Below, in pieces: positions 1 through 7,847 of a stretch of DNA of 64,000 nucleotides. Under the pieces are notes generated by a model, which was not told the DNA's origin, ran no database searches, and worked only from the letters and a program-made list of their open reading frames with translations. The position numbers were made by a program, and so were the translations under genes. The stretch is from Streptomyces sp. QL37 (lineage in GTDB: Bacteria; Actinomycetota; Actinomycetes; Streptomycetales; Streptomycetaceae): positions 3,038,001 to 3,102,000 of the forward strand of contig NZ_PTJS01000001.1 of assembly GCF_002941025.1 (NCBI RefSeq), in the 5' to 3' direction. Within the stretch, counting starts at the first letter, position 1. Each line of letters begins with the position of its first letter.

Positions 1-75
1 GGAACGTTCCTCCGGCGATCCGGGCAGTGACGCAGGTGCAGTAGCAGTACATCGGTACGCGGGGTGGGGGCGTTC

Positions 76-504
76 ATGACGGCGTGGGACATCAAGCCGC
101 AGGGGGTGCAGGGCCAGTTGCAGGTCACCGGCACGCACGCGGGTGACCTGGAGAAGGCTCTGACGGCTCTGGTCACGACGATGTCGGAGGCGGCCACCGC
201 TGCGGGGACCGCCGTGCCCGGCACGGATGCCGCACAACCGGTGCAGGGCCCGGTGCCGGTGGGGGCGGCCCCGTTGTCGACGCCCACGCTGGGGCCGGTG
301 GCCTCGGCGCTGAGCCAGTACCTGGAGCTGCGCCAGGGCTACCTCAAGTCCATGTCGGAACGCATCCAGGCCGCCGTACTGGGGGCGGCGAAGGCCACCA
401 ACGAGTACACGGCGGGCGACCTGGACGCGGCGAAGCACGCGCAGGACGCGGCCAAGGCCGTGCGGCTGGACCTGCTGAAGGACGCACCCGGGGGGAACAA
501 GTGA
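76..504 (+). CDS. DUF6507 family small protein
   Basis: A 142-aa protein beginning MTAWDIKPQGVQ, the typical opening of the DUF6507 family of Streptomyces, whose members are small, helical and WXG100-like. The remainder is low-complexity Ala/Gly/Pro followed by helices (residues about 78-135) with no signal peptide or membrane segment. The ATG at 76 is preferred to the in-frame GTG at 64 because family members begin with M-T-x-W-D-I and a purine-rich GGGTGGGGG precedes it. Its stop overlaps the GTG of the toxin gene by 4 nt (GTGA), so the two are translationally coupled. I infer that it is a secretion partner or chaperone of the toxin; no biochemical role is established. Confidence 0.75.
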   Translation: MTAWDIKPQGVQGQLQVTGTHAGDLEKALTALVTTMSEAATAAGTAVPGTDAAQPVQGPVPVGAAPLSTPTLGPVASALSQYLELRQGYLKSMSERIQAAVLGAAKATNEYTAGDLDAAKHAQDAAKAVRLDLLKDAPGGNK

Positions 505-3290
505 GCGACGACAAGCCGATCCCGCTGGAAGGCATCCCGGTCTTCACCGGAAATCTGGCGACCCTGGATGTGAAGGTCACCGAGCTGACCTCGGCCGGGT
601 CGACGATCGCGACGGCGACCAGTGACATCCACAGCAGCTTCGGCGGCCTCCAGGCCTTCTACCAGGCGCCCGAGGCGGAACAGCTGTTCGCGACCACGAA
701 GCCGGTCGAGACCAGCGGGCAGACGCTGAAGGCCGACCTCAAGACCATCGCCGGCGCTCTGAGCACCTACTCCGACGAGGTCCACCCGCTGGTCGAGAAG
801 CTCAGGGAGATCAAGCGGGACGCCGGCGCGTTCCTCGTGAAGATCAACGCCGACGACAAGTGGCGCGAGGACGGCGACCTGGTCGAGGAGAACAACCGCC
901 GCCGCGACGAGATCGCCGAGACCCTGGCCGCGTTCCAGGACGCGGAGATCACCTGCCACAACAAGATCACCGCCCTGGTCTGCGCCGTACCCCTCAAGAA
1001 GAGCGACGGCTCCGACAGCAAGCACCAGTACGGCTTCGACGCCGAAACCCTCAAGCACGCCGAGGGCCTCCCCTGGGGCGACCCGCTCGTCGAGTCCACC
1101 CCGGGCTGGCAGGTCTGGGAGCACGCCTGGGACTTCACCAAGGGTTTCTTCGTCGACGGGGTGTGGGGCACGGTCAAGGGCCTGGGCACCCTCGTGGGCT
1201 TCAGCGGCTGGGAGGCCGCCGGCCAGGCATGGAAGGGCCTGGCCCAGCTCGGAACCGGGCTGATAGTGACCGCCGTGGCAGGACCGGCCTACTGGATGGC
1301 GAAGGACGAGGACCTCCCCTCGTGGCTGCGTGACTCCCGTACGGCGATGAAGGAGACGGGCAAGGCGCTGGTGGCCTGGGACCAGTGGGGCGAGAACCCC
1401 TCCCGGGCCGCGGGGGCGGTCACCTTCAACGTCGTCACCACCGTCTTCACCGGCGGCGCCGGCGGCGCGGTCGCCGGCGGCGGCAAGGCGGCCCTGGCCG
1501 CCAAGGCCCTGTCCGCGGCGGGCAAGGTGGGCCGGTTCGTCGACCCGATGACGTACGTCTTCAAGGGCGCGGGCTTCGGCCTGACGAAGATCGGCGACGC
1601 GATGACCGGGCTCAAGGGCCTGGGCACCATCGAGATCCCGCCCCTGCCCGACAACGTCTTCACCCTCCCCGAGGGCGCCGTACGCCTGCCCGACGGCACG
1701 ATCGACATCCCCGCGGGCGCGACACTCCCGGAGGGCGCGGTCCGGCTCGCGGACGGCACGGTCGAACTCCCGGAGGGAGTGATCGCCCTCCCGGAGGGCA
1801 CGGTCAAGAACCCCTTCGACGAGGGCGCCGCCTACGCGGACCTCAAGGGCAACCTCTACGACGAGAACGGCAACCTCGTCCAGCGCGCCGAGGACGCCCG
1901 CACCGAACCCGGCAGGACCGACACGGACGCGAACAACCCGGACCATGCCCGCGTGGAGACCCCGGTCCGACAGCCGGTGCTGGTCGGGGCGGGGGCGCGG
2001 GTGGGCGACGACGCGGGCGGCGTCGCCCATGCCGGCGAAGGCGGCACTTTCGGCCCGTCCCACACAGTGAACAACGCGACCCACGGCTTCGACGCCAGTC
2101 CCGTGGGCCGCGAGGGCAACCACACTCCCGGCGGTGGAGCCCCGGGCGGCATGCCACGCAACGACCTCGACAACACCTCGCGAGGCTCCCGTCCCGGCGA
2201 TCTGTCCCCGGTCGGACGACCTGACGGCCCATCCGCCGCGGGCGGCTCCCACCCGGACGGCACGGGGGGTGGCCACACGGATGGATCCGGTCATGCGGGC
2301 GGCACCGGTCATGCGGGCGGCACCGCCCCTCCTGGCCCCTCACCCTCGGCGCCTCTTGACGAGGCAACACGCGCAGCCCATCGCGCGGAGTACGAGGCCG
2401 CCCGTAATGTTCCAGCCAGTGACCGGACGCCCGCCGAAAGCATGGCGATCACCCGTGAACACGTCCGGCTGGCCAATGAAGACCCCGTCTGGCGTGCCGA
2501 GCACTACGACAAGTGGGGGCCCGGTTACAGGAACAGTGCGGCGGAACTGGTCGATGGTCAGCTCCTGCCGAAACTGGTCGAGAGGCCAGGCGGCGGCTGG
2601 ATGGCCGAGTCCTCGATTCCGCACGCGCACCCAGGCGGGTTCCATCTCGACACCTTGGAACGGGACCCGTCCACGGTCCGGCCCGACGACCTCAAGCACC
2701 TGGACAAGGCCGCGGCCAAGCGCATGGCCGGCATGGAACTGACCAAGTGGGAGAAGCTCTTCGAGAAAGACCCAAGCTTCGCCAACGCATACGGGCTGGC
2801 CCACGCGCAGGAGAACTTCAACGTGCTCGGCGAGGGCGCGGCGAACAACAGTAAGCTCGGTGAAGCCCTTGGTGAGGAAGCTGCCCGCCGGCACATGCTC
2901 AGGCAGGTGGAGTTCGAAGGAGCTCGCGAGCTGACCGACCTCCCGGAGACCGCAAACGGCTCGAAGAGGTTCGACCAGCTCTGGCGGGACAAGGACGGCA
3001 ACCTACTGATCGTCGAGGCCAAGAGCCCCAACGGGACCTTGGACTGGCGCCAGAGCAATGGCCATCCCAGCGGCGGCACTTTCATGGTCAAGCAGGGAAG
3101 CCTCGATTACGTTCGCACCATCGTGGCCGACATGAAGGATCGTGTACTCGAATCACCGGGTGAAGCCAAGTACATCCGGGAGATCGAGGATGCCATCAAG
3201 GACAAGACACTGCGTTACGTCCTCGTCCAGGCCTCTGAAAACACCGGTACGTATGCTGGAGCCGTACTCAAATATTTCAAGCTCTTCTGA
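501..3290 (+). CDS. Polymorphic toxin with WXG/LXG-like N-terminus and nuclease-like C-terminus
   Basis: 929 aa, GTG start. Residues about 5-165 are a helical, coiled-coil-rich region like the N-termini of Esx/type VII-exported toxins. Residues about 228-268 and 309-345 are hydrophobic and Gly/Ala-rich. Residues about 381-443 carry an LPEG/LPDG pseudo-repeat, about 487-611 a Gly/His/Pro linker, and about 612-929 the presumptive toxin domain. That last domain has a PD-(D/E)XK-like core: F-D-Q-L-W, then D-G-N-L-L-I-V-E-A-K with E839 and K841. This suggests a restriction-endonuclease-fold DNase. There is no classical signal peptide, which fits type VII-like export. The gene directly downstream encodes an Imm49-type protein, the expected position of its antidote. 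The nuclease call is inference from the motif; the polymorphic toxin architecture is firmer. Confidence 0.75.
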   Translation: MSDDKPIPLEGIPVFTGNLATLDVKVTELTSAGSTIATATSDIHSSFGGLQAFYQAPEAEQLFATTKPVETSGQTLKADLKTIAGALSTYSDEVHPLVEKLREIKRDAGAFLVKINADDKWREDGDLVEENNRRRDEIAETLAAFQDAEITCHNKITALVCAVPLKKSDGSDSKHQYGFDAETLKHAEGLPWGDPLVESTPGWQVWEHAWDFTKGFFVDGVWGTVKGLGTLVGFSGWEAAGQAWKGLAQLGTGLIVTAVAGPAYWMAKDEDLPSWLRDSRTAMKETGKALVAWDQWGENPSRAAGAVTFNVVTTVFTGGAGGAVAGGGKAALAAKALSAAGKVGRFVDPMTYVFKGAGFGLTKIGDAMTGLKGLGTIEIPPLPDNVFTLPEGAVRLPDGTIDIPAGATLPEGAVRLADGTVELPEGVIALPEGTVKNPFDEGAAYADLKGNLYDENGNLVQRAEDARTEPGRTDTDANNPDHARVETPVRQPVLVGAGARVGDDAGGVAHAGEGGTFGPSHTVNNATHGFDASPVGREGNHTPGGGAPGGMPRNDLDNTSRGSRPGDLSPVGRPDGPSAAGGSHPDGTGGGHTDGSGHAGGTGHAGGTAPPGPSPSAPLDEATRAAHRAEYEAARNVPASDRTPAESMAITREHVRLANEDPVWRAEHYDKWGPGYRNSAAELVDGQLLPKLVERPGGGWMAESSIPHAHPGGFHLDTLERDPSTVRPDDLKHLDKAAAKRMAGMELTKWEKLFEKDPSFANAYGLAHAQENFNVLGEGAANNSKLGEALGEEAARRHMLRQVEFEGARELTDLPETANGSKRFDQLWRDKDGNLLIVEAKSPNGTLDWRQSNGHPSGGTFMVKQGSLDYVRTIVADMKDRVLESPGEAKYIREIEDAIKDKTLRYVLVQASENTGTYAGAVLKYFKLF

Positions 3291-3301
3291 GGAGAGACGC
3301 C

Positions 3302-4153
3302 TTGACTTCGCGCATCCCCCGCCATCCCTTCCCCGTAGAGAACGCGGAAGTAGCGCTCGCCTCGCTCAAGGAGAGCGCGGAGCGGTGGATCAGTGGTCTG
3401 GAGGCCGATTCGAGTGGCTTGGGTGAAGCCTTGGACACCACGCTCATGGTGGCGAAGGTGCGCTGCCTGACGGACCCGCAGGGGTCGATCTTTCCCACGT
3501 GGGATGCCTGGGTGGACACAATGCAGGTCGGTTCGGCCGTGTTCGCCGCCGCGACCGCTACCGAGGGGCAGGTACGGTGCCGGATCGCGCACAAGGACCG
3601 TACACTCCAGGCCACTGGCCCGCAGCAGTACGTGACACCGGGTACCTGGCTGACCGCCTTCTACCTGGCCGTAGTGTGCCGGGAGCGGGACAGGATCACG
3701 GCCCTGTGCCGGGTGCCACTGTCCCTGCTCAGGGACAACAATGCGCATTTCGACGAGTTCGAGTACGCCTGGATCGACGCGCTGCAAACCTACTGGCTCG
3801 GTGGTGACGGCCTCAGCGCGAAGCTGGTGGCCGCAGTCGACGGTACGGACCCGGCAGTCGCCACTCATCCGGAAGCTGCAGGCAAGCTGATGTATCCGCC
3901 GATGGAGATGTTTCACCGGATCGTTCGTGGGGACCACGCCGGCTTCGACCGGGCCCTCACCGCAGCTCTGGAGTGGCACAAGGAGTACTGGACGGAGGAG
4001 GGACGGGCAGCCCGTATCTCAGGTCTCGTCGCCCTTGCTCCGCTCGCCATGGCCTGTTTCGCCCGGAACGAGGGCATCCCGGTCGAGGTCGAATCCGAAT
4101 ACCTGCCCGCCACTCTCCTCGCCGGCAATTGGTGCGGCGAGTTCCCGACGTAG
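3302..4153 (+). CDS. Imm49 family immunity protein
   Basis: 283 aa with a TTG start at 3302, preceded by GAGGAGAGA and only 11 nt after the toxin stop, so it is in the toxin operon. It is a soluble, all-helical protein with the features I associate with Imm49: a conserved W-H-K-E-Y-W near residues 222-227, L-V-A-L-A-P, and a C-terminal I-P-V-E-V-E-S-E-Y-L-P. There is no signal peptide or membrane segment, so it should act in the cytoplasm by binding the cognate toxin domain. The position after a toxin with a fresh C-terminal domain supports the assignment. The exact target is inferred from gene order alone. Confidence 0.8.
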   Translation: MTSRIPRHPFPVENAEVALASLKESAERWISGLEADSSGLGEALDTTLMVAKVRCLTDPQGSIFPTWDAWVDTMQVGSAVFAAATATEGQVRCRIAHKDRTLQATGPQQYVTPGTWLTAFYLAVVCRERDRITALCRVPLSLLRDNNAHFDEFEYAWIDALQTYWLGGDGLSAKLVAAVDGTDPAVATHPEAAGKLMYPPMEMFHRIVRGDHAGFDRALTAALEWHKEYWTEEGRAARISGLVALAPLAMACFARNEGIPVEVESEYLPATLLAGNWCGEFPT

Positions 4154-4412
4154 ACGATTTCCCCTGGCCATTCAGCGGCACCGGGTGACCTGACACCCCA
4201 ATAGACGATGGGCTCCACCGCCCTGCAATGCCGTTGAGTTGGCCTCCCTCTTTCATGACGGGCTGCCAGCTTCCTTGTCGAAGCCTTTCGGCTGGCCGGG
4301 CTGATGGCGGCCAGGCCGATGGCCAGACTGGCAGTCGCTCGCCGGTCAGGGCGAGCATGGGCATCCACATGAAAGCCCCCGCCGGCGAGCACGGCGACGC
4401 CGCAGAACGTGA
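4154..4412. other. Gap with no recognisable gene, between imm49 and its remnant
   Basis: 259 nt between the intact immunity gene and the decayed copy. Short open frames exist on both strands but none shows a family signature or a ribosome binding site. It may be further eroded sequence from the lost immunity gene or an old insertion; I cannot tell. Confidence 0.5.
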
Positions 4413-4592
4413 GCCGGCCGCAGCGCCCTCCAGTGGCACAAGGAGTACTGGACCGAGGAAGGCCGCATGTACCGATCCCCGGGCCTCGTCGCCCTCGCCC
4501 CCGCGCCCCGCGCCATGGTCTGCATCGCCCACGACGCGGGCGTCCCCATCGAGATCGAGTCCGGTTACCCGGCCACCAGCGCTAGCTCTTGA
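4413..4592 (+). pseudogene. Decayed C-terminal fragment of a second Imm49 gene
   Basis: Reading the frame from about 4413 to the TGA at 4590-4592 gives a peptide with W-H-K-E-Y-W-T-E-E-G-R, then G-L-V-A-L-A-P, then I-E-I-E-S. This parallels the C-terminal part of the intact Imm49 protein at 3302-4153 (W-H-K-E-Y-W-T-E-E-G-R, G-L-V-A-L-A-P, V-E-V-E-S). About 55 codons are left; an in-frame TGA at 4410-4412 and the absence of any N-terminal part show it is not a functional gene. It diverges from the intact copy at many positions, so it is an old paralogue or a remnant of another cassette rather than a recent duplication. Its 3' end overlaps the end of the opposing lipoprotein gene by 11 nt. Confidence 0.75.
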
Positions 4593-5181
4593 CCGGCCAC
4601 TCCAGCGTTTCGCCGCTGAAGCCCTGGGTGAGCTCGACGGCCTCCGCCCTCTCGCCCCTGGTGATCAGGAACGCCGTGCAGATCTTCGCCGACTCCCCCA
4701 CGTTCAGCTTCTTCTCGGAATCCGGGGCCGGGCAGTTCGGCCAGGTGGCGTCGCCCATGAGGACGAAGAGGGCCTTGGTGCGGTCCCCTCGGTCCGTCCT
4801 GATGACCAGGCTGTTGTCCATCTCGTCGATCTTCATGGCCGTCTTGCCGCTCTTGTGGGCGAGCGTGGACCACACGTACACGGGAACCCTGGGGCCGGGC
4901 AGCTCGGCTGTGTCCAGGCCGGAGTTGTCCAGGTCGGCCGCCGTCCCCATCTGCACCTTCGTGGGCGTGACCGTGTACTTGCTGTCCGCCGACGTCGTCA
5001 GCATGCTGTCCTGCAGCGGGCTGGGCTCCCCCAGGCGGAAGGACGTCTTGTCCTTCGTCGCGTCGGGGCTGGGACTGTTCCCGCCCTTGGCCGGGGCCGA
5101 GTCGTCACAGCCGGTCAGCACCACGGCCAGCGCCAGGGCCGCAGCTGCCGCCGGAACGGTCCGTATCCATGTGATCGCCAT
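4582..5181 (-). CDS. Putative secreted lipoprotein
   Basis: 199 aa starting M-A-I-T-W-I-R, with a GGGGAG ribosome binding site just upstream, so I reject a longer start near 5394. A type II signal peptide is clear: R-T, an alanine-rich hydrophobic stretch and the lipobox L-T-G-C at about residues 22-25, followed by a Ser/Pro/Lys-rich linker. The mature domain (residues about 45-199) has several beta-strand-like segments and two cysteines (N-C-P-A and I-C-T) that may form a disulfide. The protein should be anchored outside the membrane. I do not recognise the domain and give it no function. It converges on the immunity remnant and is not in an obvious operon. Confidence 0.75.
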   Translation of the reverse strand: MAITWIRTVPAAAAALALAVVLTGCDDSAPAKGGNSPSPDATKDKTSFRLGEPSPLQDSMLTTSADSKYTVTPTKVQMGTAADLDNSGLDTAELPGPRVPVYVWSTLAHKSGKTAMKIDEMDNSLVIRTDRGDRTKALFVLMGDATWPNCPAPDSEKKLNVGESAKICTAFLITRGERAEAVELTQGFSGETLEWPVKS

Positions 5182-5312
5182 TGTCGTTCTCCCCGTTGTT
5201 GCCCGGCCGCGTGACAGCCGGGCAGTCCTCAGCGCAAACCAGCGATCATGCCAGAGCGGGACCGTCGGCCCGGCGGCGGGTCGGCCCCGGACGATGGCCC
5301 CCGGGCGACAGC

Positions 5313-5978
5313 TCAGCCCTTGTTGACCTTGATGACGACGGTCTTGCACAGCTTGTCGGCGAACGTCTGATTCTTCTCGTCCCACAGCGGCCACAGCCAG
5401 CCGAGGTAGCAGGCGAAGCTGTCCAGGAAATGCGCGAGCTTACGGAGGAACGCCATGCCGAACCCGAGTGGCCTGCCATCGGCTTCCCGGTGCAGGCTGA
5501 TGCCGAGGACCTTCTTGCCGGTCGTCTGACCGGTCCTGCCCTCCAGGTAGAGCTGGTAGACGGCCATGGCGAGGGCGTAGACCACGCCGATCCCGAAGAA
5601 GATGCCTGGCTCGGCAGTCGCCGGGTCGTCGCTGCTCGCGAGGTCGATGAAGCCGAGTGCGTACATCGGGCCGGCGATGATCAGCACGTCCAGCAGGTAC
5701 CCGCCCACGCGCTGCCCCCAGTGGGCCAGCGGCGGCAGCCCTGCCCCCGGCATGCCGGGCGGCGGGTACGCCCCGTACGGCTGCTGCGGGTAGCCGTACT
5801 GCGGGGGCACGCCCTGCGGCGCCTGCTGCGGGTAGCCGTACTGCGGGGGCGCGTCCTGCGGCGCCTGCTGGGGATAGCCGTACTGCGGGGGCACGCCCTG
5901 CGGCGCCTGCTGCGGGTAGCCGGGCTGGCCTTGCGGAGGCTGCTGGCCGTAAGGGTTGTTGGGATCGCCGAAGCTCAT
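5313..5978 (-). CDS. RDD family membrane protein with YPQQAPQ repeats
   Basis: 221 aa. Residues 1-85 are a Pro/Gln/Gly/Tyr-rich cytoplasmic tail with three 14-residue repeats (Y-P-Q-Q-A-P-Q-G-V-P-P-Q-Y-G type). From about residue 86 an RDD domain follows: W-G-Q-R-V-G-G-Y-L-L-D at the first helix, a second segment with G-I-G-V-V-Y-A, the G-R-T-G-Q-T-T-G-K-K loop with L-G-I-S-L-H, and a last helix near F-L-D-S. RDD proteins are small polytopic membrane proteins, and their function in actinobacteria is mostly unknown. The start ATG has GGAGAG upstream. Low-complexity N-terminal extensions like this are common in actinobacterial RDD proteins. No operon partner is evident. Confidence 0.85.
   Translation of the reverse strand: MSFGDPNNPYGQQPPQGQPGYPQQAPQGVPPQYGYPQQAPQDAPPQYGYPQQAPQGVPPQYGYPQQPYGAYPPPGMPGAGLPPLAHWGQRVGGYLLDVLIIAGPMYALGFIDLASSDDPATAEPGIFFGIGVVYALAMAVYQLYLEGRTGQTTGKKVLGISLHREADGRPLGFGMAFLRKLAHFLDSFACYLGWLWPLWDEKNQTFADKLCKTVVIKVNKG
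5793..5918 (-). repeat. Three 42-bp tandem repeats inside the RDD gene
   Basis: Three consecutive 42-bp units encode Y-P-Q-Q-A-P-Q-(G/D)-(V/A)-P-P-Q-Y-G. The middle unit differs (D-A for G-V, and a TAT for TAC). The repeat keeps the frame, so copy number could change without disrupting the protein. Confidence 0.85.
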
Positions 5979-6189
5979 GGCGAAGCTCTCCAGTTCCGAG
6001 GTGGGGACGGAGCGACCTGAGCGGAGGGCTGTTCCACGCCGCGCGCGGTCGCCCCCGTACAGCCGCGGTTGTGCGCGCTCATCGTGTTCGTAGGACAGTC
6101 CGCTTGTCTAATCGGACCAGGCCCTGTCCGGCCGGGCGCAGGTCTGTCCTCCTCCTCACCGTCACCAAGGGGACGGCGAGGAGGGATCT

Positions 6190-6474
6190 TTACGCGACCC
6201 AGCAGTAGACGCCTTGGCCTTGGAGTCGGGCGCCGCGGACGAGCACGGCCAGATCGCTCAGGATCATTTCGGCGATCTCCATGTCGATGACCTCCCCGTC
6301 CTCCGCCCGCTGCAAGGACCATGCGGCGGCGGCATCCTCCAGCTCGGACCGTTCGGCCTCGGAGAGTGGTTGCCGACCGGCATCATTCCGGACCGCCCGC
6401 GACCGCGACCGGCCGGGCAGCTCCTGGCCCTTCGGCCGGCTTGAGAGCCATCCGCACCAGCGTTCCCGACTCAC
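6190..6474 (-). CDS. Small hypothetical protein overlapping its upstream neighbour
   Basis: 94 aa if the ATG at 6474 is used. That start lies 92 nt inside the 3' end of the next gene, in a different frame. The convincing part is the C-terminal two-thirds (L-S-E-A-E-R-S-E-L-E-D onward), which is acidic, helical and protein-like, while the N-terminal 30 residues are Arg/Ser-rich and look like shadow reading. The true start may be further in, or the two frames may once have been one gene. I recognise no family. Confidence 0.45.
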   Translation of the reverse strand: MSRERWCGWLSSRPKGQELPGRSRSRAVRNDAGRQPLSEAERSELEDAAAAWSLQRAEDGEVIDMEIAEMILSDLAVLVRGARLQGQGVYCWVA

Positions 6475-6853
6475 TGATCAGCAGTTCCGGCACATGGTCC
6501 TCGTAGAAGCGGATCTGCCCGATGACCCCCTCGGTGCTGGAGTGCCGCGCCAACTGCTCCAGAAGCGGGTCCAGGTCCAACAGGCACTCCGCGTGCACCT
6601 CCTGGCGGGCCATGAGAGCCCAGCCGCAGTCCGTCCGGTGCAGCTCACCCACCAGCAGGCCCCCGATGCGCCACGCCGTTCCACGCTCGGCGAGGAGGGG
6701 GAACGCGTCGTCCGGTCCGGCCGGTTCTTCCGCAGGAGCGCCTGGCGTCCCCTCCGCCGGCCCGGAGGCCGTGCCGAGATGCCATCTCAGCTCGTCCACG
6801 ACCGCGCTCGGCACCGTGGCACGGAGATTCAGAGCGAGGTCGACTGCGTACAT
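6383..6853 (-). CDS. Conserved hypothetical protein
   Basis: 156 aa from the ATG at 6853 (M-Y-A-V-D-L-A-L-N-L). A second in-frame ATG three codons earlier (6862) is possible, but GGGG sits at a better distance from 6853. The protein is soluble. It opens with a strand, then has an acidic Pro/Gly/Ala-rich loop (residues about 30-50), then mixed strands and helices ending V-P-E-L-L-I-S-E-S-G-T-L-V-R-M-A. The final 15 residues are low-complexity and overlap the small gene 6190-6474. No signal peptide, metal motif or known family is visible, and I cannot assign a function. Confidence 0.6.
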   Translation of the reverse strand: MYAVDLALNLRATVPSAVVDELRWHLGTASGPAEGTPGAPAEEPAGPDDAFPLLAERGTAWRIGGLLVGELHRTDCGWALMARQEVHAECLLDLDPLLEQLARHSSTEGVIGQIRFYEDHVPELLISESGTLVRMALKPAEGPGAARPVAVAGGPE

Positions 6854-6967
6854 GTCACCCATCCCCGCAGCCTAGTCATCTGCGGTGGGCGGGGAAATCG
6901 AGGGGAATCCCCGACGGCGGTCTGCTAGTAATACGCGTTCCCGCCCCTCCGCAAGGACTTGGACGCC

Positions 6968-7378
6968 ATGCCCCGTGCAGTCACGCTCATCCGCTCCACC
7001 GCCCTGTCCGACGTGGCCGAGTACGCCTACGCCGCCACCGCACCCGCCGACGCGCGGCTGATCTTCCTCGCCGGGGCGTGCCCGCTGAACGAGGACGGGT
7101 CCACGGCAGCCGTCGGCGACTACGCCGGCCAGGCGGCGAAGGCCCTCGAGAACATGAAGACCGCGCTCGCGGCGGCCGGGGCCGGCCTGGAGGACGTGGT
7201 CAGCACGCGCGTACTGGTGGCCTCCACGCGGCAGGAAGACCTGGTGACCGCCTGGAAGGTGGTCCGGGACGCGTTCGGCGACCACGACGTCCCGAGTACG
7301 TTGCTCGGCGTCACCGTGCTCGGCTACGCAGATCAACTCGTGGAGATCGAAGGTGTAGCCGCCGTACTCGACTCCTGA
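6968..7378 (+). CDS. RidA family protein (enamine/imine deaminase family)
   Basis: 136 aa with an ATG start preceded by AAGGA. It shows the RidA/YjgF/UK114 fold pattern: L-I-F-L-A-G in the second strand, the long helix with A-K-A-L-E-N-M-K-T-A-L, then D-V-V-S-T-R-V-L-V-A-S in which the arginine matches the family's substrate carboxylate-binding Arg, and a C-terminal strand L-V-E-I-E-G-V-A. RidA proteins hydrolyse reactive enamine/imine intermediates of PLP enzymes. Members of other subgroups (Rid1-7) can lack that activity, and subgroup cannot be settled by eye. It stands alone between unrelated genes. Confidence 0.85.
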   Translation: MPRAVTLIRSTALSDVAEYAYAATAPADARLIFLAGACPLNEDGSTAAVGDYAGQAAKALENMKTALAAAGAGLEDVVSTRVLVASTRQEDLVTAWKVVRDAFGDHDVPSTLLGVTVLGYADQLVEIEGVAAVLDS

Positions 7379-7847
7379 CCCCGGTACGGGCCCACGGCCT
7401 CCGGGGTGTCATCGGGGAGTTACGGACAGCGAGCAGCCCTGTATGTCCGATATGGGTGTCCGTGACTTCCCGACGACCGGGTTGCAGTCAGCGCAGCGCG
7501 TGCGGGTTTCTCGTGGCTCTCGCTGCCGGGGAGAGGAAGGCGTGGTCCGCCGGCGCGTAGAGCTCGCGGGTGGCCGGGTCGGTGAACCAGCGGTAGCCGA
7601 TGCTGCGCGCAGGCCCGGTGCGGCGGGTCGTATCGCCGGTGAGGGCTGTGCCGAGCGGAGTCTGCCGCGGCGTTCGCTCCTGGGCATAGGACCGAACGGG
7701 GGCGAGGCCGCCACTCTTCGGCCGAGCAGCGATGGAAGGCCGTGGCGTCACCGGCCGTCGTGGGCCGGGCCGTCCGTCAGCCGGGGTGGCACCGCCGTGT
7801 GGCGCGGGTCACCGGAACTCATCCGTCCCGCCGGAGAGGTAGGTGGT
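7379..7847. other. 469-nt interval upstream of the ECF sigma gene; possible gene remnant on the minus strand
   Basis: No convincing gene. On the minus strand, 7488-7751 keeps an 87-codon frame whose C-terminal part (Y-R-W-F-T-D-P-A-T-R-E-L-Y-A) looks protein-like, but it has no clear ribosome binding site and no family I recognise. It could be a remnant. The last part of the interval carries the ribosome binding site GGAGAGG for the sigma factor gene. Confidence 0.35.

Noticed and set aside
339..2312. 657-codon open frame on the minus strand opposite the toxin gene
   Set aside because: It is a GC-bias shadow: Val/Gly/Arg-rich, no family signature, no ribosome binding site, and fully opposite a convincing gene.
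4154..4412. Minus-strand frames considered as a transposase remnant
   Set aside because: No DDE or other transposase motif and no terminal inverted repeats could be found.
5182..5394. Longer start for the lipoprotein gene
   Set aside because: Extension is Arg-rich and would bury the signal peptide; the ATG at 5181 has a good ribosome binding site.
5793..5918. Tandem repeats considered as a CRISPR array
   Set aside because: Repeats are contiguous, in frame and coding, with no unique spacers; no CRISPR array or cas gene is seen in the window.
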